Source: Rikenellaceae bacterium
GTDB lineage: Bacteria > Bacteroidota > Bacteroidia > Bacteroidales > Rikenellaceae
NCBI GenBank assembly: GCA_015059735.1
Contig: SUZX01000001.1
Span: 124,001-188,000 of the forward strand
DNA length: 64,000 nt
Direction: 5' to 3'
Shown here: positions 38,010 to 47,241 of the stretch, in pieces
Position numbering within the stretch: the first letter of the stretch is position 1
Layout: every line of letters begins with the position of its first letter
Position numbers and translations under genes: made by a program
Notes under the pieces: generated by a model
The model's database searches: none
Told to the model about the DNA's origin: nothing
The model's input: the letters and a program-made list of their open reading frames with translations, nothing else

Positions 38010-39323
38010 ATGAATATTGTTATCGTCGGAACCGGCTATGTCGGATTGGTTTCAGGATGTTGCTTTGCCGAAATGGGAGTCAATGTAACCTGCGTGGATA
38101 TCGACCAAACAAAGATCGATGGATTGAATAATGGCATTATCCCGATCTATGAGTCGGGATTGGAGGAGTTATTGCAAAGGAACTACCAAGCCGGAAGATT
38201 ACATTTCTCGACAAATCTGGCTGCTTGTTTGGCTGATGCTGAAATGGTTTTCTGTGCCGTAGGAACACCTCCCGATCAAGAGGGTGCCGCCGATTTGAGT
38301 GCCGTGATGGCGGTAGCAAAAGAGATCGGCCGTAACTTGAATAAATATCTGGTGGTGGTTACCAAATCGACCGTGCCCGTTGGTACTTCTCGACAAGTGA
38401 AAGCGATCATACAACAGGAGTTGGATCGTCGTGGTGTGGAAATTCCGTTCGATGTGGCTTCCAATCCCGAGTTCTTGAAAGAGGGAGCAGCCATCAAAGA
38501 TTTCATGAGTCCCGACCGCGTAGTCGTGGGGGTAGAATCCGAACGAGCCAAAGAGTTGATGACCAAATTATATCGTCCGTTTCTGCTCAACAATTTTCGA
38601 GTGATATTCACCGATATTCCTTCGGCCGAAATGATTAAATATGCTGCAAATTCGATGCTGGCAACCCGAATCAGTTTCATGAACGACATCGCCAATCTGT
38701 GCGAATTGGTGGGAGCTGATATAAATATGGTTCGCAAAGGAATCGGAGCCGACACCCGCATCGGAAGCAAATTCCTTTATGCAGGATGCGGTTATGGCGG
38801 CAGTTGTTTTCCAAAGGATGTCAAAGCACTCATCAAAACAGCCGAACAGCATGGTTATACCATGCGTGTATTGCAGGCTGTCGAGGCTGTCAATGAGAAC
38901 CAGAAACAAATCGTATTCAACAAATTGAATCAACGCTACAACGGAGATTTAGCAGGAAAAACGATTGCCATTTGGGGTTTGGCATTCAAGCCCGAAACCG
39001 ATGATATGCGAGAGGCTACGGCGTTGGTTACCATCAAACAATTGCTCGATGCAGGGTGTCGGGTGCAAGTATATGATCCAGTGGCAATGGATGAGTGTCG
39101 AAAGGAATTTGGCGAAAAAATTACCTATGCTACCGATATGTATGCTGCAACTCTTAATGCTGACGCACTATTACTGTTAACCGAATGGAAGCAATTCAGA
39201 CTGCCAAGTTGGGGTGTAGTAAAAAAGGCAATGAACATCCCGTTGGTTTTCGATGGCCGCAACATTTATGATGCCGAGGAGTTACAGACACTCGAAATAG
39301 AGTACCACTGTATCGGCAAATGA
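38010..39323 (+). CDS. ugd: UDP-glucose 6-dehydrogenase family protein
   Basis: A 437-residue nucleotide-sugar dehydrogenase that oxidises UDP-glucose to UDP-glucuronate with NAD+. VIVGTGYVGLVSGCCFAEMG is the NAD site; KSTVPVGTS and EFLKEGAA follow; the catalytic Cys lies in GCGYGGSCFPKD; the C-terminal domain has WGLAFKPETDDMREA. A related UDP-HexNAc or GDP-mannose dehydrogenase activity is less likely by the EFLKEGAAIKDF pattern. It supplies a uronic acid for the repeat unit. Start at 38010 (an in-frame TTG at 38001 is ignored). Confidence 0.93.
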   Translation: MNIVIVGTGYVGLVSGCCFAEMGVNVTCVDIDQTKIDGLNNGIIPIYESGLEELLQRNYQAGRLHFSTNLAACLADAEMVFCAVGTPPDQEGAADLSAVMAVAKEIGRNLNKYLVVVTKSTVPVGTSRQVKAIIQQELDRRGVEIPFDVASNPEFLKEGAAIKDFMSPDRVVVGVESERAKELMTKLYRPFLLNNFRVIFTDIPSAEMIKYAANSMLATRISFMNDIANLCELVGADINMVRKGIGADTRIGSKFLYAGCGYGGSCFPKDVKALIKTAEQHGYTMRVLQAVEAVNENQKQIVFNKLNQRYNGDLAGKTIAIWGLAFKPETDDMREATALVTIKQLLDAGCRVQVYDPVAMDECRKEFGEKITYATDMYAATLNADALLLLTEWKQFRLPSWGVVKKAMNIPLVFDGRNIYDAEELQTLEIEYHCIGK

Positions 39324-39344
39324 TCTGTACAGTGTGTAAAACAG

Positions 39345-40508
39345 ATGAAAATACTCTTGGCACACAACGACTACGCCCGACATAGTGGGGAGGAAACCGT
39401 AGTCGATACAATGGCAATCCTATTGCAAAATCGAGGACACGAAATCGCATTTTATCGGCGCAGCAGTTCTGGAAAACGCGAGCGATTACTCGGACAGATT
39501 TCCGGATTCTTTCAAGGCATATACTCTCCCTCCGGAATACGGGGAATGCGGGAAGCCATCCGTGAGGAAAATCCCGATGTAATCAATATACACAATCTCT
39601 ATCCATTTATCAGCCCCGCAGCATTATCGGAATGTCACAAAGCAAAAATTCCCGTTGTAATGACCGTACACAATTATCGGCTGATCTGTCCGACCGGATT
39701 GTTTATGCGAAACGGTGCTCCGTGTGAAAAATGCTTGCAACGAGGTGATGAATGGAGTTGTATTCGCCATAACTGCGAAGGGGCGTTTCCTCGCTCAATC
39801 GGTTATGCGCTGCGAGGGGCTTATGCACGTTGGAACAAGATATTTTACCAATATGTAGATCGAATGGTATGTCTTACCGATTTCCAACGTCAAAAGCTAA
39901 TTGATGCCGGATTTGATGCAGCAAAAATTCGAGTTATTCCCAATACTATTGACATGCCCGACGCCGTTATACCCACCGTAGGCGAATATGTAGCCTACTG
40001 TGGCCGATTAAGCTATGAGAAGGGTGTCGATCTACTTTTTGCCGTTGCTACTCGTCATCCTGAAATTCGCTTCAAATTTGCAGGAGAGATCCGCGATCAC
40101 GAAATGATTCCCAAAAATCTTCCGAACAACTGCGAGTTAGTCGGCCATCTCACCCAAGAACAATTGGGCAAATTCTACCGCAAGGCTGCTTTTATTGTCA
40201 TTCCGAGCCGTTGTTACGAAGGTTTTCCGATGGCAATTCCCGAAGCGGCACGTTACGGTAAATGTGTCATTGGCCCTGATCATGGAGCATTTTCAAATAT
40301 TATTGGGCAAGGTCTTGAAGCCGTAGGCCGACTTTTCGAATCGGGGAATATTTCGGCTTTGGAACAACAAATTATTTCTTTGTGGCAAAATCCTAATTTG
40401 GCAAAAGATTTGGGGATGGCATCGTATCACAAAGCTTACAGATGCTACTCTTCGACAATAGTTATCCAACAATGGGAGCAATTATTCGAGGAGGTGAGAA
40501 AAAATTAG
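39345..40508 (+). CDS. Family 4 glycosyltransferase with a Cys-rich central insert
   Basis: A 387-residue GT-B transferase. HNDYARHSGEETVVDTM is the N-terminal donor loop, VNIHNLYPFISPAAL and TVHNYRLICPTGLF belong to the N-terminal domain. A short segment holds five Cys (CPTGLF..CEKC..CIRHNC), perhaps a zinc site, as is common in this subfamily. The C-terminal half has AYCGRLSYEKGVDLL and IPSRCYEGFPMAIPEAARYG (EX7E). Starts 21 bp after ugd. Confidence 0.86.
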   Translation: MKILLAHNDYARHSGEETVVDTMAILLQNRGHEIAFYRRSSSGKRERLLGQISGFFQGIYSPSGIRGMREAIREENPDVINIHNLYPFISPAALSECHKAKIPVVMTVHNYRLICPTGLFMRNGAPCEKCLQRGDEWSCIRHNCEGAFPRSIGYALRGAYARWNKIFYQYVDRMVCLTDFQRQKLIDAGFDAAKIRVIPNTIDMPDAVIPTVGEYVAYCGRLSYEKGVDLLFAVATRHPEIRFKFAGEIRDHEMIPKNLPNNCELVGHLTQEQLGKFYRKAAFIVIPSRCYEGFPMAIPEAARYGKCVIGPDHGAFSNIIGQGLEAVGRLFESGNISALEQQIISLWQNPNLAKDLGMASYHKAYRCYSSTIVIQQWEQLFEEVRKN

Positions 40509-40529
40509 CACACTCTGTTTCGAATAACG

Positions 40530-41282
40530 ATGGAACAATTTTTCAACGTCCGTTACGAATTTGATATCGACCGGATACACTCTCTAATCGAAGAGCGATC
40601 GAAGAATGATCGTGGCTACATATGTGTTGCCGATGGTGTTATACTCTCTTTGGTGCAACGAAATACGGTCTACCGAAAAGTGATCGACGAAGCCATGTTC
40701 TCTATTTGCGACAGTGGTTGGGTGCCAACATATATCAAATGGATATACGGACTTGATCGAAAACAATATTGTGGATGTGAAATATTCGAGGATATCATTC
40801 GCATGCGTCGCTATCACATGCTCTTTCTCGGCACAAACCAACAAACCTTGTGTTCGTTGCGAAAAAATCTGGCCTCACTAGATTCTCGTATCGAGGAAAT
40901 GCGATTTGAAGAACTCCCCTATTGTACTGTTGATCAATTCGATTATGCGACTATCGGGGAGACAATAAACCGGTATGCACCAGATATTATTTGGGTTGCT
41001 CTTGGTGCTCCCAAACAGGAACTCTTTATGCACTATTTACAGCCACACATTAGACGTGGCGTAATGATTGCCGTCGGAGCGGTATTTAACTTTTACAGCG
41101 ATGAAAAGATTCGGCGTGCCCCTCGTTGGATGATTCGTTGGAAAATGGAGTTTATACACCGAATATGGTGCGAGCCTCGAAAACAGTGGCAACGTTGTAG
41201 GCAGATTATCCATGTTCTACCCATCATGCTCTACAAAGCATTTCGATCAAGAGGTAAAATGAATCCGACTTATCAATCTTGA
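40530..41282 (+). CDS. WecG/TagA/CpsF family (GT26) glycosyltransferase
   Basis: A 250-residue transferase. VALGAPKQELFMHY and IAVGAVFNFYSDEKIRRAP followed by EFIHRIWCEPRKQW match the GT26 family, whose members add ManNAc, ManNAcA or another sugar as the second residue on a GlcNAc-PP-lipid. This fits a WecA-type initiator at the start of the locus. It is the last gene; no clear terminator follows before the convergent ybaK-like gene. Confidence 0.88.
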   Translation: MEQFFNVRYEFDIDRIHSLIEERSKNDRGYICVADGVILSLVQRNTVYRKVIDEAMFSICDSGWVPTYIKWIYGLDRKQYCGCEIFEDIIRMRRYHMLFLGTNQQTLCSLRKNLASLDSRIEEMRFEELPYCTVDQFDYATIGETINRYAPDIIWVALGAPKQELFMHYLQPHIRRGVMIAVGAVFNFYSDEKIRRAPRWMIRWKMEFIHRIWCEPRKQWQRCRQIIHVLPIMLYKAFRSRGKMNPTYQS

Positions 41283-41786
41283 TCAATCTATGGTCGTTAT
41301 TGCATTGCTAATATCTTCGGTTATTGCTCTAACAAAGTCTATTATCGTTTTAGGCTCAACTTTTAATTGAAGTCCTCGAACTCCGGCACTGATATAGATA
41401 AACGGATGTTCCACAGCCGATGTATGAAAAATTACAGGAAAAGGCTTTTTCATACCGATTGGCGAACATCCGCCCCGAATATATCCGGTTACAGGTTGTA
41501 ACTCTTTCATCGGAATTAGTTCGGCTTTCTTATTACCCGAAACACGGGCCGCAGCTTTGAGATCGACTTCGTGATGTGCAGGAATGACACATACGAAATA
41601 CCCCGAACGATCACCACGCAAGACAAGTGTTTTGAAGACACATGCGACATCTTCACCCAATTGGTCGGCCACATGTATCGCCGATAAATCGGTCTCGTCA
41701 ACCTGATATGGGATCAATTCATATCCTATTTTTGCCCGATCAAGCAATCGAGCAGCGTTGGTTTTCTCCAATTTTAACCGACACAT
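41283..41786 (-). CDS. YbaK/EbsC-family Cys-tRNA(Pro) deacylase
   Basis: A 167-residue YbaK-type trans-editing protein which hydrolyses Cys-tRNA(Pro). The conserved segments KTNAARLLDRAKIGYELIPY, VFKTLVLRGD (with the catalytic Lys), CVIPAHHEVDLKAAARVSGNKK, GYIRGGCSPIGMKK and FIYISAGVRGLQL are all present. Length is normal. It ends at the base following the stop of the GT26 gene (convergent), and its start is only 82 bp from the divergent DUF5686 gene. Confidence 0.93.
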   Translation of the reverse strand: MCRLKLEKTNAARLLDRAKIGYELIPYQVDETDLSAIHVADQLGEDVACVFKTLVLRGDRSGYFVCVIPAHHEVDLKAAARVSGNKKAELIPMKELQPVTGYIRGGCSPIGMKKPFPVIFHTSAVEHPFIYISAGVRGLQLKVEPKTIIDFVRAITEDISNAITTID

Positions 41787-41849
41787 TTTTATTTTTCGTA
41801 TAAGTTCTACAAAAGTACCGTTTTTTTTAGCATTTCAATATATTTTCCA

Positions 41850-41857
41850 TACATTTG
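41850..41857 (+). promoter_or_regulatory. -7 box of the DUF5686 gene
   Basis: TACATTTG, 11 bp before the start codon at 41869, matches TAnnTTTG. No good -33 box is seen. If used, the mRNA leader would be very short. Confidence 0.5.
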
Positions 41858-41868
41858 TGATCTTATCA

Positions 41869-44361
41869 ATGCGATCGAAGATTATCATATCCACTATTTT
41901 ATTGATTCTCTATGTTACTCATGTCGTAGCACAGAGTACACGAGTACGTGGACGTGTAACCGATGTCGCAACCGGAGCACCCATACAATTCGCAAGTGTG
42001 GTTTTCCCGGGTACAACCGTTGGCATCACAACAAACGAGGATGGAATCTATGCCCTTGAAACACGCGACACCTCTTCGATGATATCCGTTTCGATCGTTG
42101 GATATGTTTCACAAACCAAACCTCTCGTGCGAAATGCGTTCAATAAAATAGATTTTGCACTAAAAACAGCCGACTTCGGAATTGATCAAGTAGTCATCAC
42201 CCCGGGAGAAAATCCGGCACACCGTATTCTTGACGGTATCATTCGCAACAAATCGCGTAATAATCCCAAAGAGTACCCATTTTATCATTGCGCAACATAT
42301 ACTAAAATGGAGTTGGCGCTCACAAATATCAAGCCCCAATTTCGTAGCAAACGCATGCAGCGCAACTTCGGATTTATATTCAATTATATCGACACCTCGG
42401 CACTTACCGGACAAGCCTACCTGCCGGCCATGATCTCCGAAACCACTGCAGATTATTACCACAGCAGCAATCCCGCTATATCTCGCGAAGTAATTCGCGC
42501 CAATCGTATTTCCGGAGTTGAAGATACCTTCTCGGTGGCCCAATTTACGGGACAGTTGCAAAACGATGTCAACTTTTACGACAACTTCATTGAATTATTC
42601 AACGTGCGATTTGCCAGTCCATTGGCTCATGGAGGACGATCGTTTTACAACTACTTTTTGGTGGATAGTATTTCGATCGCCGGTCGTAAAACCTACAAAA
42701 TACGTTTCCATCCCAAACGTTTGACCACTCCCGTACTCGATGGCGAAATCAATATCGACTCTGCATCGTATGCCCTGCAATCGGCTTCGGTACGCATGCC
42801 GAAAGGAGTCAATGTCAATTGGATCAAGCACCTGCAAATTACCAACGAAAACCATCTGATCAACGATACGACATGGTTTCGTAAAAGCGATCGTCTCTCT
42901 GCCGAGTTCTCCATCGCATTGAAAGACTCTTCAAAGATGACCTCTTTTATAGGCTCACGCGAAGTTGCCTATTCCGATGTACAAATAAAGCCCATTCCGG
43001 AAAAGGTTTTGCGAATGGACCACAATGTTGTAATAAGTGATGATGATTCGGGGAAGAAAGACGAAAGCTATTGGGAGAAAGCTCGTCCCTACCAATTGAG
43101 TGATCGCGAGAAAGGCATCTACAACATGGTTGATTCGATACAACAGGCTCCATTGTATCGAAATATCTATACGATCATCAACACCCTAATTGTTGGTTAT
43201 TGGAATACGAAATACATTGGATTTGGTCCATACTACAAAACGGCAAGTTTCAATAAGTTAGAGGGATTTCGCATGCAATTGGGAATGCGAACCACTGCGG
43301 CAGTAAGCCGACGGGTAAGAGTGGGCGGATATGTTGCTTATGGGACACGCGACGAAAATGTAAAAGGTGGAGGGAACATAGAGTTGATGTTCAACAAACG
43401 GTTGACGCGCAAATTAACAATTTCGGCCAGCCACGATGTCGTACAATTGGGTGCCGGACAAAATGCTCTGACCGACAACAACATTCTCAGTTCGATCTTT
43501 TCGCGTGGTGGTCGCCAACGCTTGTCGATGGTCAACAGGCTCGATTTATCGTACGAACACGAATGGACACATGGTTTCAGCAATTATATCGGCATGCGTT
43601 TGCAACGTATATACGGCAACGAATATGTTCCCATGTTGCGGCCCGATCAGCAGATCGTCAATTCGGTAGGAGATGCCGAGTTGCAGATAGGCATGCGTTT
43701 TTCTCACAATGAACGTATCTATCGTCGCGCGTTCAACAAACAACATCTCAGTTCGGATTATCCGGTGCTGACCTTGAATTTAATCACCGGACTTCGCGGG
43801 ATATTCCAAGACGGTTACGAATACTACCGACTTGAAGGCGGATTCCATTATAAACCTAAGTTACCTCCAATCGGCTACTCTGATATTACGATTCGGGGAG
43901 GGAAAATATTCGGGAAAGTCCCCTACCCTCTGCTCAAACTCCACGAAGGTAATGGTACTTATTTTTACGATCCCTACGCATTTTCCTGCATGAACTTCTA
44001 CGAATTTGCATCCGATGCGTGGATCAGCGTATTCTTCGAACACCACTTCAACGGATGGATGTTAGGACGTATTCCGCTCATGAAACGACTGAAATGGCGC
44101 GAGGTGTTGATTGCCAAAGGCGTATGGGGTACACTATCCGACAAAAATAACGGAAGCCTGCCCGATACAAATGCCGAAATGCTCTTTCCCGCAGGTATGT
44201 CGTCGGTAAATGATCCGTATGTCGAGGTAGGTTTCGGAATCGAAAATATATTCCGCTTATTCCGTGTAGACTGTATTTGGCGATTGACCCATCGTGACTC
44301 TAATCCGCAGCAAGATGTTCAAAATTTTGCTGTCAACATGAGTTTGCATTTCAAATTCTAA
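41869..44361 (+). CDS. DUF5686 family protein with N-terminal carboxypeptidase-like regulatory domain
   Basis: An 830-residue secreted/outer-membrane-type protein. A signal peptide (residues 1-21, ending VVAQ) precedes a carboxypeptidase-D regulatory-like beta domain (about 25-110, VRGRVTDVATGAPIQFASVV, ISVSIVGYVSQ), as in SusC-type proteins. The rest matches DUF5686: HRILDGIIRNKSRNNP, then a long run of amphipathic strands (GMRTTAAVSRRVRVGGYVAYGT and others) ending in the terminal aromatic FAVNMSLHFKF, typical of an outer-membrane beta barrel. Function unknown; barrel location is inferred. It has no neighbour that suggests a substrate. Confidence 0.88.
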   Translation: MRSKIIISTILLILYVTHVVAQSTRVRGRVTDVATGAPIQFASVVFPGTTVGITTNEDGIYALETRDTSSMISVSIVGYVSQTKPLVRNAFNKIDFALKTADFGIDQVVITPGENPAHRILDGIIRNKSRNNPKEYPFYHCATYTKMELALTNIKPQFRSKRMQRNFGFIFNYIDTSALTGQAYLPAMISETTADYYHSSNPAISREVIRANRISGVEDTFSVAQFTGQLQNDVNFYDNFIELFNVRFASPLAHGGRSFYNYFLVDSISIAGRKTYKIRFHPKRLTTPVLDGEINIDSASYALQSASVRMPKGVNVNWIKHLQITNENHLINDTTWFRKSDRLSAEFSIALKDSSKMTSFIGSREVAYSDVQIKPIPEKVLRMDHNVVISDDDSGKKDESYWEKARPYQLSDREKGIYNMVDSIQQAPLYRNIYTIINTLIVGYWNTKYIGFGPYYKTASFNKLEGFRMQLGMRTTAAVSRRVRVGGYVAYGTRDENVKGGGNIELMFNKRLTRKLTISASHDVVQLGAGQNALTDNNILSSIFSRGGRQRLSMVNRLDLSYEHEWTHGFSNYIGMRLQRIYGNEYVPMLRPDQQIVNSVGDAELQIGMRFSHNERIYRRAFNKQHLSSDYPVLTLNLITGLRGIFQDGYEYYRLEGGFHYKPKLPPIGYSDITIRGGKIFGKVPYPLLKLHEGNGTYFYDPYAFSCMNFYEFASDAWISVFFEHHFNGWMLGRIPLMKRLKWREVLIAKGVWGTLSDKNNGSLPDTNAEMLFPAGMSSVNDPYVEVGFGIENIFRLFRVDCIWRLTHRDSNPQQDVQNFAVNMSLHFKF

Positions 44362-44370
44362 CTCACAAGA

Positions 44371-44401
44371 TTTGTTCGCCTAAAAGATTTTCGTACCTTT
44401 G
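44371..44401 (+). promoter_or_regulatory. Promoter of the HAD hydrolase gene
   Basis: TTTG at 44371-44374, 19-bp spacer, TACCTTTG at 44394-44401. This supports the start at 44445 rather than the in-frame ATG at 44421, which would leave a leader of only about 14 nt. Confidence 0.8.
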
Positions 44402-44444
44402 CTCGCCATGACAGAATGTCGTGGCGAAAATAAAAGAATCTCTC

Positions 44445-45098
44445 ATGATCAAAGCCGCATTATTCGATATGGATGGGACGTTGGTGAATAATACAAAAGT
44501 ACACCAACAAGCATTTGATGTTTTCTGCACCCGTTATGGAGTTGCTGATTGGCAGGAAAAATTCGACGCCGTAATCGGCATGGGTAACGATGACATCATG
44601 CGTCATCTTCTGCCCGAAGAGATCATCCAAAAAAAAGGATTGCCGGCTCTCGCGGAAGAAAAAGAGGCGATTTATCGTGAGATATATGCTCCAACGATTC
44701 AACCCGTAAAGGGACTTGTCGAACTGCTCAAAATGTTGCAGGCTGCCGGAATCCGTTGTGCCGTCGGATCATCGGGTTGCAAAAAGAATGTCGATTTTGT
44801 ATTGGACAAATGTGGCATCGACTCCTATTTCGATGCTCGAATCAGCGGAGATATGGTTTCTCATTGCAAGCCCCATCCCGAAATCTATCTGACTGCCGCA
44901 AAAACTTTGGGGGTGAAACCTGAGGAATGTGTTGTCTTCGAGGATGCTGGTGCAGGTTTTGAGGCCGCTCGACGAGCCGGTGTCAAACAAGTTATAGCAC
45001 TAACCACCTCATTCTCGCGCGAACATATCGAGCAATCGTTCGAGGTAGATCGAATCATCACCGATTTCTGCGACATCAAAACTCCGGAGGAACTCTGA
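44445..45098 (+). CDS. HAD-superfamily hydrolase, beta-phosphoglucomutase-like
   Basis: A 217-residue HAD subfamily IA phosphatase/phosphomutase. Motif I FDMDGTLV holds the nucleophile Asp, motif II is VGSSGCKKN, the lysine motif is SHCKPHPEIYL, and motif IV is VFEDAGAGFEAARRAGV. The cap domain (residues ~18-85) is helical. Substrates could be a sugar phosphate or phosphoglycolate; the sequence does not decide. Confidence 0.9.
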   Translation: MIKAALFDMDGTLVNNTKVHQQAFDVFCTRYGVADWQEKFDAVIGMGNDDIMRHLLPEEIIQKKGLPALAEEKEAIYREIYAPTIQPVKGLVELLKMLQAAGIRCAVGSSGCKKNVDFVLDKCGIDSYFDARISGDMVSHCKPHPEIYLTAAKTLGVKPEECVVFEDAGAGFEAARRAGVKQVIALTTSFSREHIEQSFEVDRIITDFCDIKTPEEL

Positions 45099-45101
45099 AA
45101 C

Positions 45102-45902
45102 CTACCCGATCAAACGTCTTACCGCTGGAATCCGCAACAACGATCGGATGACGCAGGCCGGAATTAAACGACAAGCCACGAGAGAAATCTTCGTAAATAT
45201 CCCGGGGATACACCGATAACGCCCTTTGAAAAGAGCCGATAGACCTTTCCGTGCAATATATTGAGGTGTTGACATGACCCCCCACCAAACCAATCGACGA
45301 CGCATTTTCTCGGACAATTGATACAGCGGAGTATCCACAGCTCCCGGGAAAACGGCAGTTACCCGTACTCCTTCCATTGCCATCTCTCCGTGTATAGCCC
45401 GCGAAAAACTGCGCAAATAAGCTTTCGTAGCAGCATAAGCTGCAATCGAAGGATATGGCATCCATGCGGCAGAAGATGACATCAACAGGATGAATCCCCG
45501 TTTCCGCGCACACATAGCCTCTCCAAAATAGCGACAAAGCAAAGTGGTAGAGGTGCAATGTAAGGTCACAATATTTTGCAATTTCTCCGTCGACATAGCC
45601 ACTATTCTTCCAAAAAGTAAGATACCGGCGTTGCAAACCAATACTTCTACTTCCAACCTCTGTTCGATTGTCCATTTCCATAATTGCTTGGCAGCTCCAT
45701 CAGCCGTGAGATCCATGTAATAAGGAAATGTCGGTACCTTATATTCGGCGGCAATCTGCTCTGCGACCACTCTGTTTGCCTCATCTTGATTACTAACCAA
45801 CACCACTCCATATCCACGGGCAGCTAATTGAACGGCATATTCGCGACCGATTCCGGAGGAGGCACCGGTTACCAAAGCATATTTGTAATCTAAAAAGTCC
45901 AT
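45102..45902 (-). CDS. SDR-family oxidoreductase
   Basis: A 266-residue classical short-chain dehydrogenase. VTGASSGIGREYA is the dinucleotide motif, LVCNAGI the NAG motif, LLMSSSAAWMPYPSIAAYAATKAYL contains Ser, Tyr and Lys of the active site (described by its ends), and FPGAVDTPLY follows. The C terminus is a basic, somewhat hydrophobic helix, as in SDRs related to DltE/YqjQ. Substrate unknown. It ends 3 bp from the HAD gene (convergent). Confidence 0.9.
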   Translation of the reverse strand: MDFLDYKYALVTGASSGIGREYAVQLAARGYGVVLVSNQDEANRVVAEQIAAEYKVPTFPYYMDLTADGAAKQLWKWTIEQRLEVEVLVCNAGILLFGRIVAMSTEKLQNIVTLHCTSTTLLCRYFGEAMCARKRGFILLMSSSAAWMPYPSIAAYAATKAYLRSFSRAIHGEMAMEGVRVTAVFPGAVDTPLYQLSEKMRRRLVWWGVMSTPQYIARKGLSALFKGRYRCIPGIFTKISLVACRLIPACVIRSLLRIPAVRRLIG

Positions 45903-45919
45903 CTTCTCGAAAAAATATT

Positions 45920-45927
45920 TATTTTTG
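45920..45927 (+). promoter_or_regulatory. Possible -7 box of the DUF486 gene
   Basis: TATTTTTG, 22 bp upstream of the start at 45950, in the 47-bp gap between divergent genes. No clear -33 box. Confidence 0.4.
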
Positions 45928-45949
45928 CGCGATCAAAAATTGCAAATTC

Positions 45950-46315
45950 ATGTTCAAAGGCATTGCAACAATAGCACTTCTCGTCATCTCAAATGCGTTT
46001 ATGACGCTCGCATGGTATGGCCATATTGCGTTCAAATCCAAACTCGAACGTTTCGGCGTAATTGCCATCATCTTGCTCAGTTGGGGCATAGCTTTGTTTG
46101 AATATTGCTTTCAGGTTCCGGCTAACCGCATAGGCAGCACCCAATTCGGAGGGCCATTCTCGCTTTGGGAATTGAAAGTTATTCAGGAGGTTATTTCTCT
46201 TACCGTTTTTACACTTTTTGCGGTTGTTTTCATGCGGTCGGAACCTTTGCGTTGGAATCACATGGCAGGCTTTCTCTGCTTGATCTTGGCTGTCTATTTC
46301 ATTTTCCGGAAATAA
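45950..46315 (+). CDS. DMT-type small membrane protein, DUF486 family
   Basis: A 121-residue protein with four hydrophobic segments. ALFEYCFQVPANRIGSTQFGGP and the following LWELKVIQEVISLTVFT are the hallmarks of the DUF486 family, distantly related to small drug/metabolite transporters. Substrate unknown. Its 3' end overlaps the convergent transporter gene by 17 bp. Confidence 0.87.
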   Translation: MFKGIATIALLVISNAFMTLAWYGHIAFKSKLERFGVIAIILLSWGIALFEYCFQVPANRIGSTQFGGPFSLWELKVIQEVISLTVFTLFAVVFMRSEPLRWNHMAGFLCLILAVYFIFRK

Positions 46316-47222
46316 TCTTTTCTCGTTCCTGCCGATAAATTTGGTAACTATTCACCAAATTCTGCCACACAATATAGGCAGTTGGAGCAATCGAAGCAAT
46401 CGGATCGAGGAACGACTGCGCCATCCAAACGGCCAACACCGTATTTTTCTGTCCGAGCGATTGTCCACCGGCCGGAGGATCGCCATAACGTCGTCCGATC
46501 ATCCGCCCTACCTTGAATTGTACCAAGCAAATCACAAGAGCCGAAACAGCAAGCCACGTCTCGGTTGCAAGCGACGCATTGTGTAAGTCAAGAATAAAGG
46601 TCGTAGTTCGCCCAATAATTACAATTAACGAAACCAGCCACATGTAAAACGATATCAGGCTATGATCTCCGATCCATTGCGCAGCCTTGGGAACAAACAG
46701 CCGACAACATTGTGCCATTGCAAAAGGCATGATCAGCAGAGGAGCTACCCTCGCCAATATTTGTGTAAAAGTACACTCTCCTGAACCGGTAAAGGTCAAT
46801 ATTATAGGCGACAACAACGCAATGGCCATATTACACAGCAGGCTGAATGTCGCCATTGTAGCCACATTTGCCCCCAACATGCCACCAATAACCACCGCAG
46901 CCATTGCCACAGGAGCCAATATACAGATCATTGCCCCCTGCGCAACCACCCCATCGAAGGGTCTTAGCAATCCATAGACCCCCAAACTCATCACGATTTG
47001 AAACAACAATAACCAGCCGTGCATCGACGATAAACGCATCTGATGCGGCTTTACCCGACAGAAGGTCACGAACAACATCAAGAAGATCAATGTCGGTGTG
47101 ATCATCTGATGTGTCCAAATTTCGAGCATTGTAATCGGTCGATGCAACAATACACCGACCAACATGGCCGAAGGCATGGCTATCGTCTTCGCATTGCGAT
47201 GGATGGTTTTCGGCAAATACAT
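46299..47222 (-). CDS. BASS-type (bile acid:sodium symporter family) transporter
   Basis: A 307-residue inner-membrane protein with nine to ten helices. GGMLGANVATMATFSLLCNMAIAL and the later GQSLGQKNTVLAVWMAQSFLDP correspond to the two crossing regions of the BASS fold (both described by their ends). Members carry bile acids, pantothenate, pyruvate or other organic anions with Na+; the substrate here is open. It follows the yqeY-like gene by 19 bp and is the last gene of a minus-strand operon. Confidence 0.8.
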   Translation of the reverse strand: MYLPKTIHRNAKTIAMPSAMLVGVLLHRPITMLEIWTHQMITPTLIFLMLFVTFCRVKPHQMRLSSMHGWLLLFQIVMSLGVYGLLRPFDGVVAQGAMICILAPVAMAAVVIGGMLGANVATMATFSLLCNMAIALLSPIILTFTGSGECTFTQILARVAPLLIMPFAMAQCCRLFVPKAAQWIGDHSLISFYMWLVSLIVIIGRTTTFILDLHNASLATETWLAVSALVICLVQFKVGRMIGRRYGDPPAGGQSLGQKNTVLAVWMAQSFLDPIASIAPTAYIVWQNLVNSYQIYRQEREKIISGK

Positions 47223-47241
47223 ACAGCGTTTTTTTTAGACT

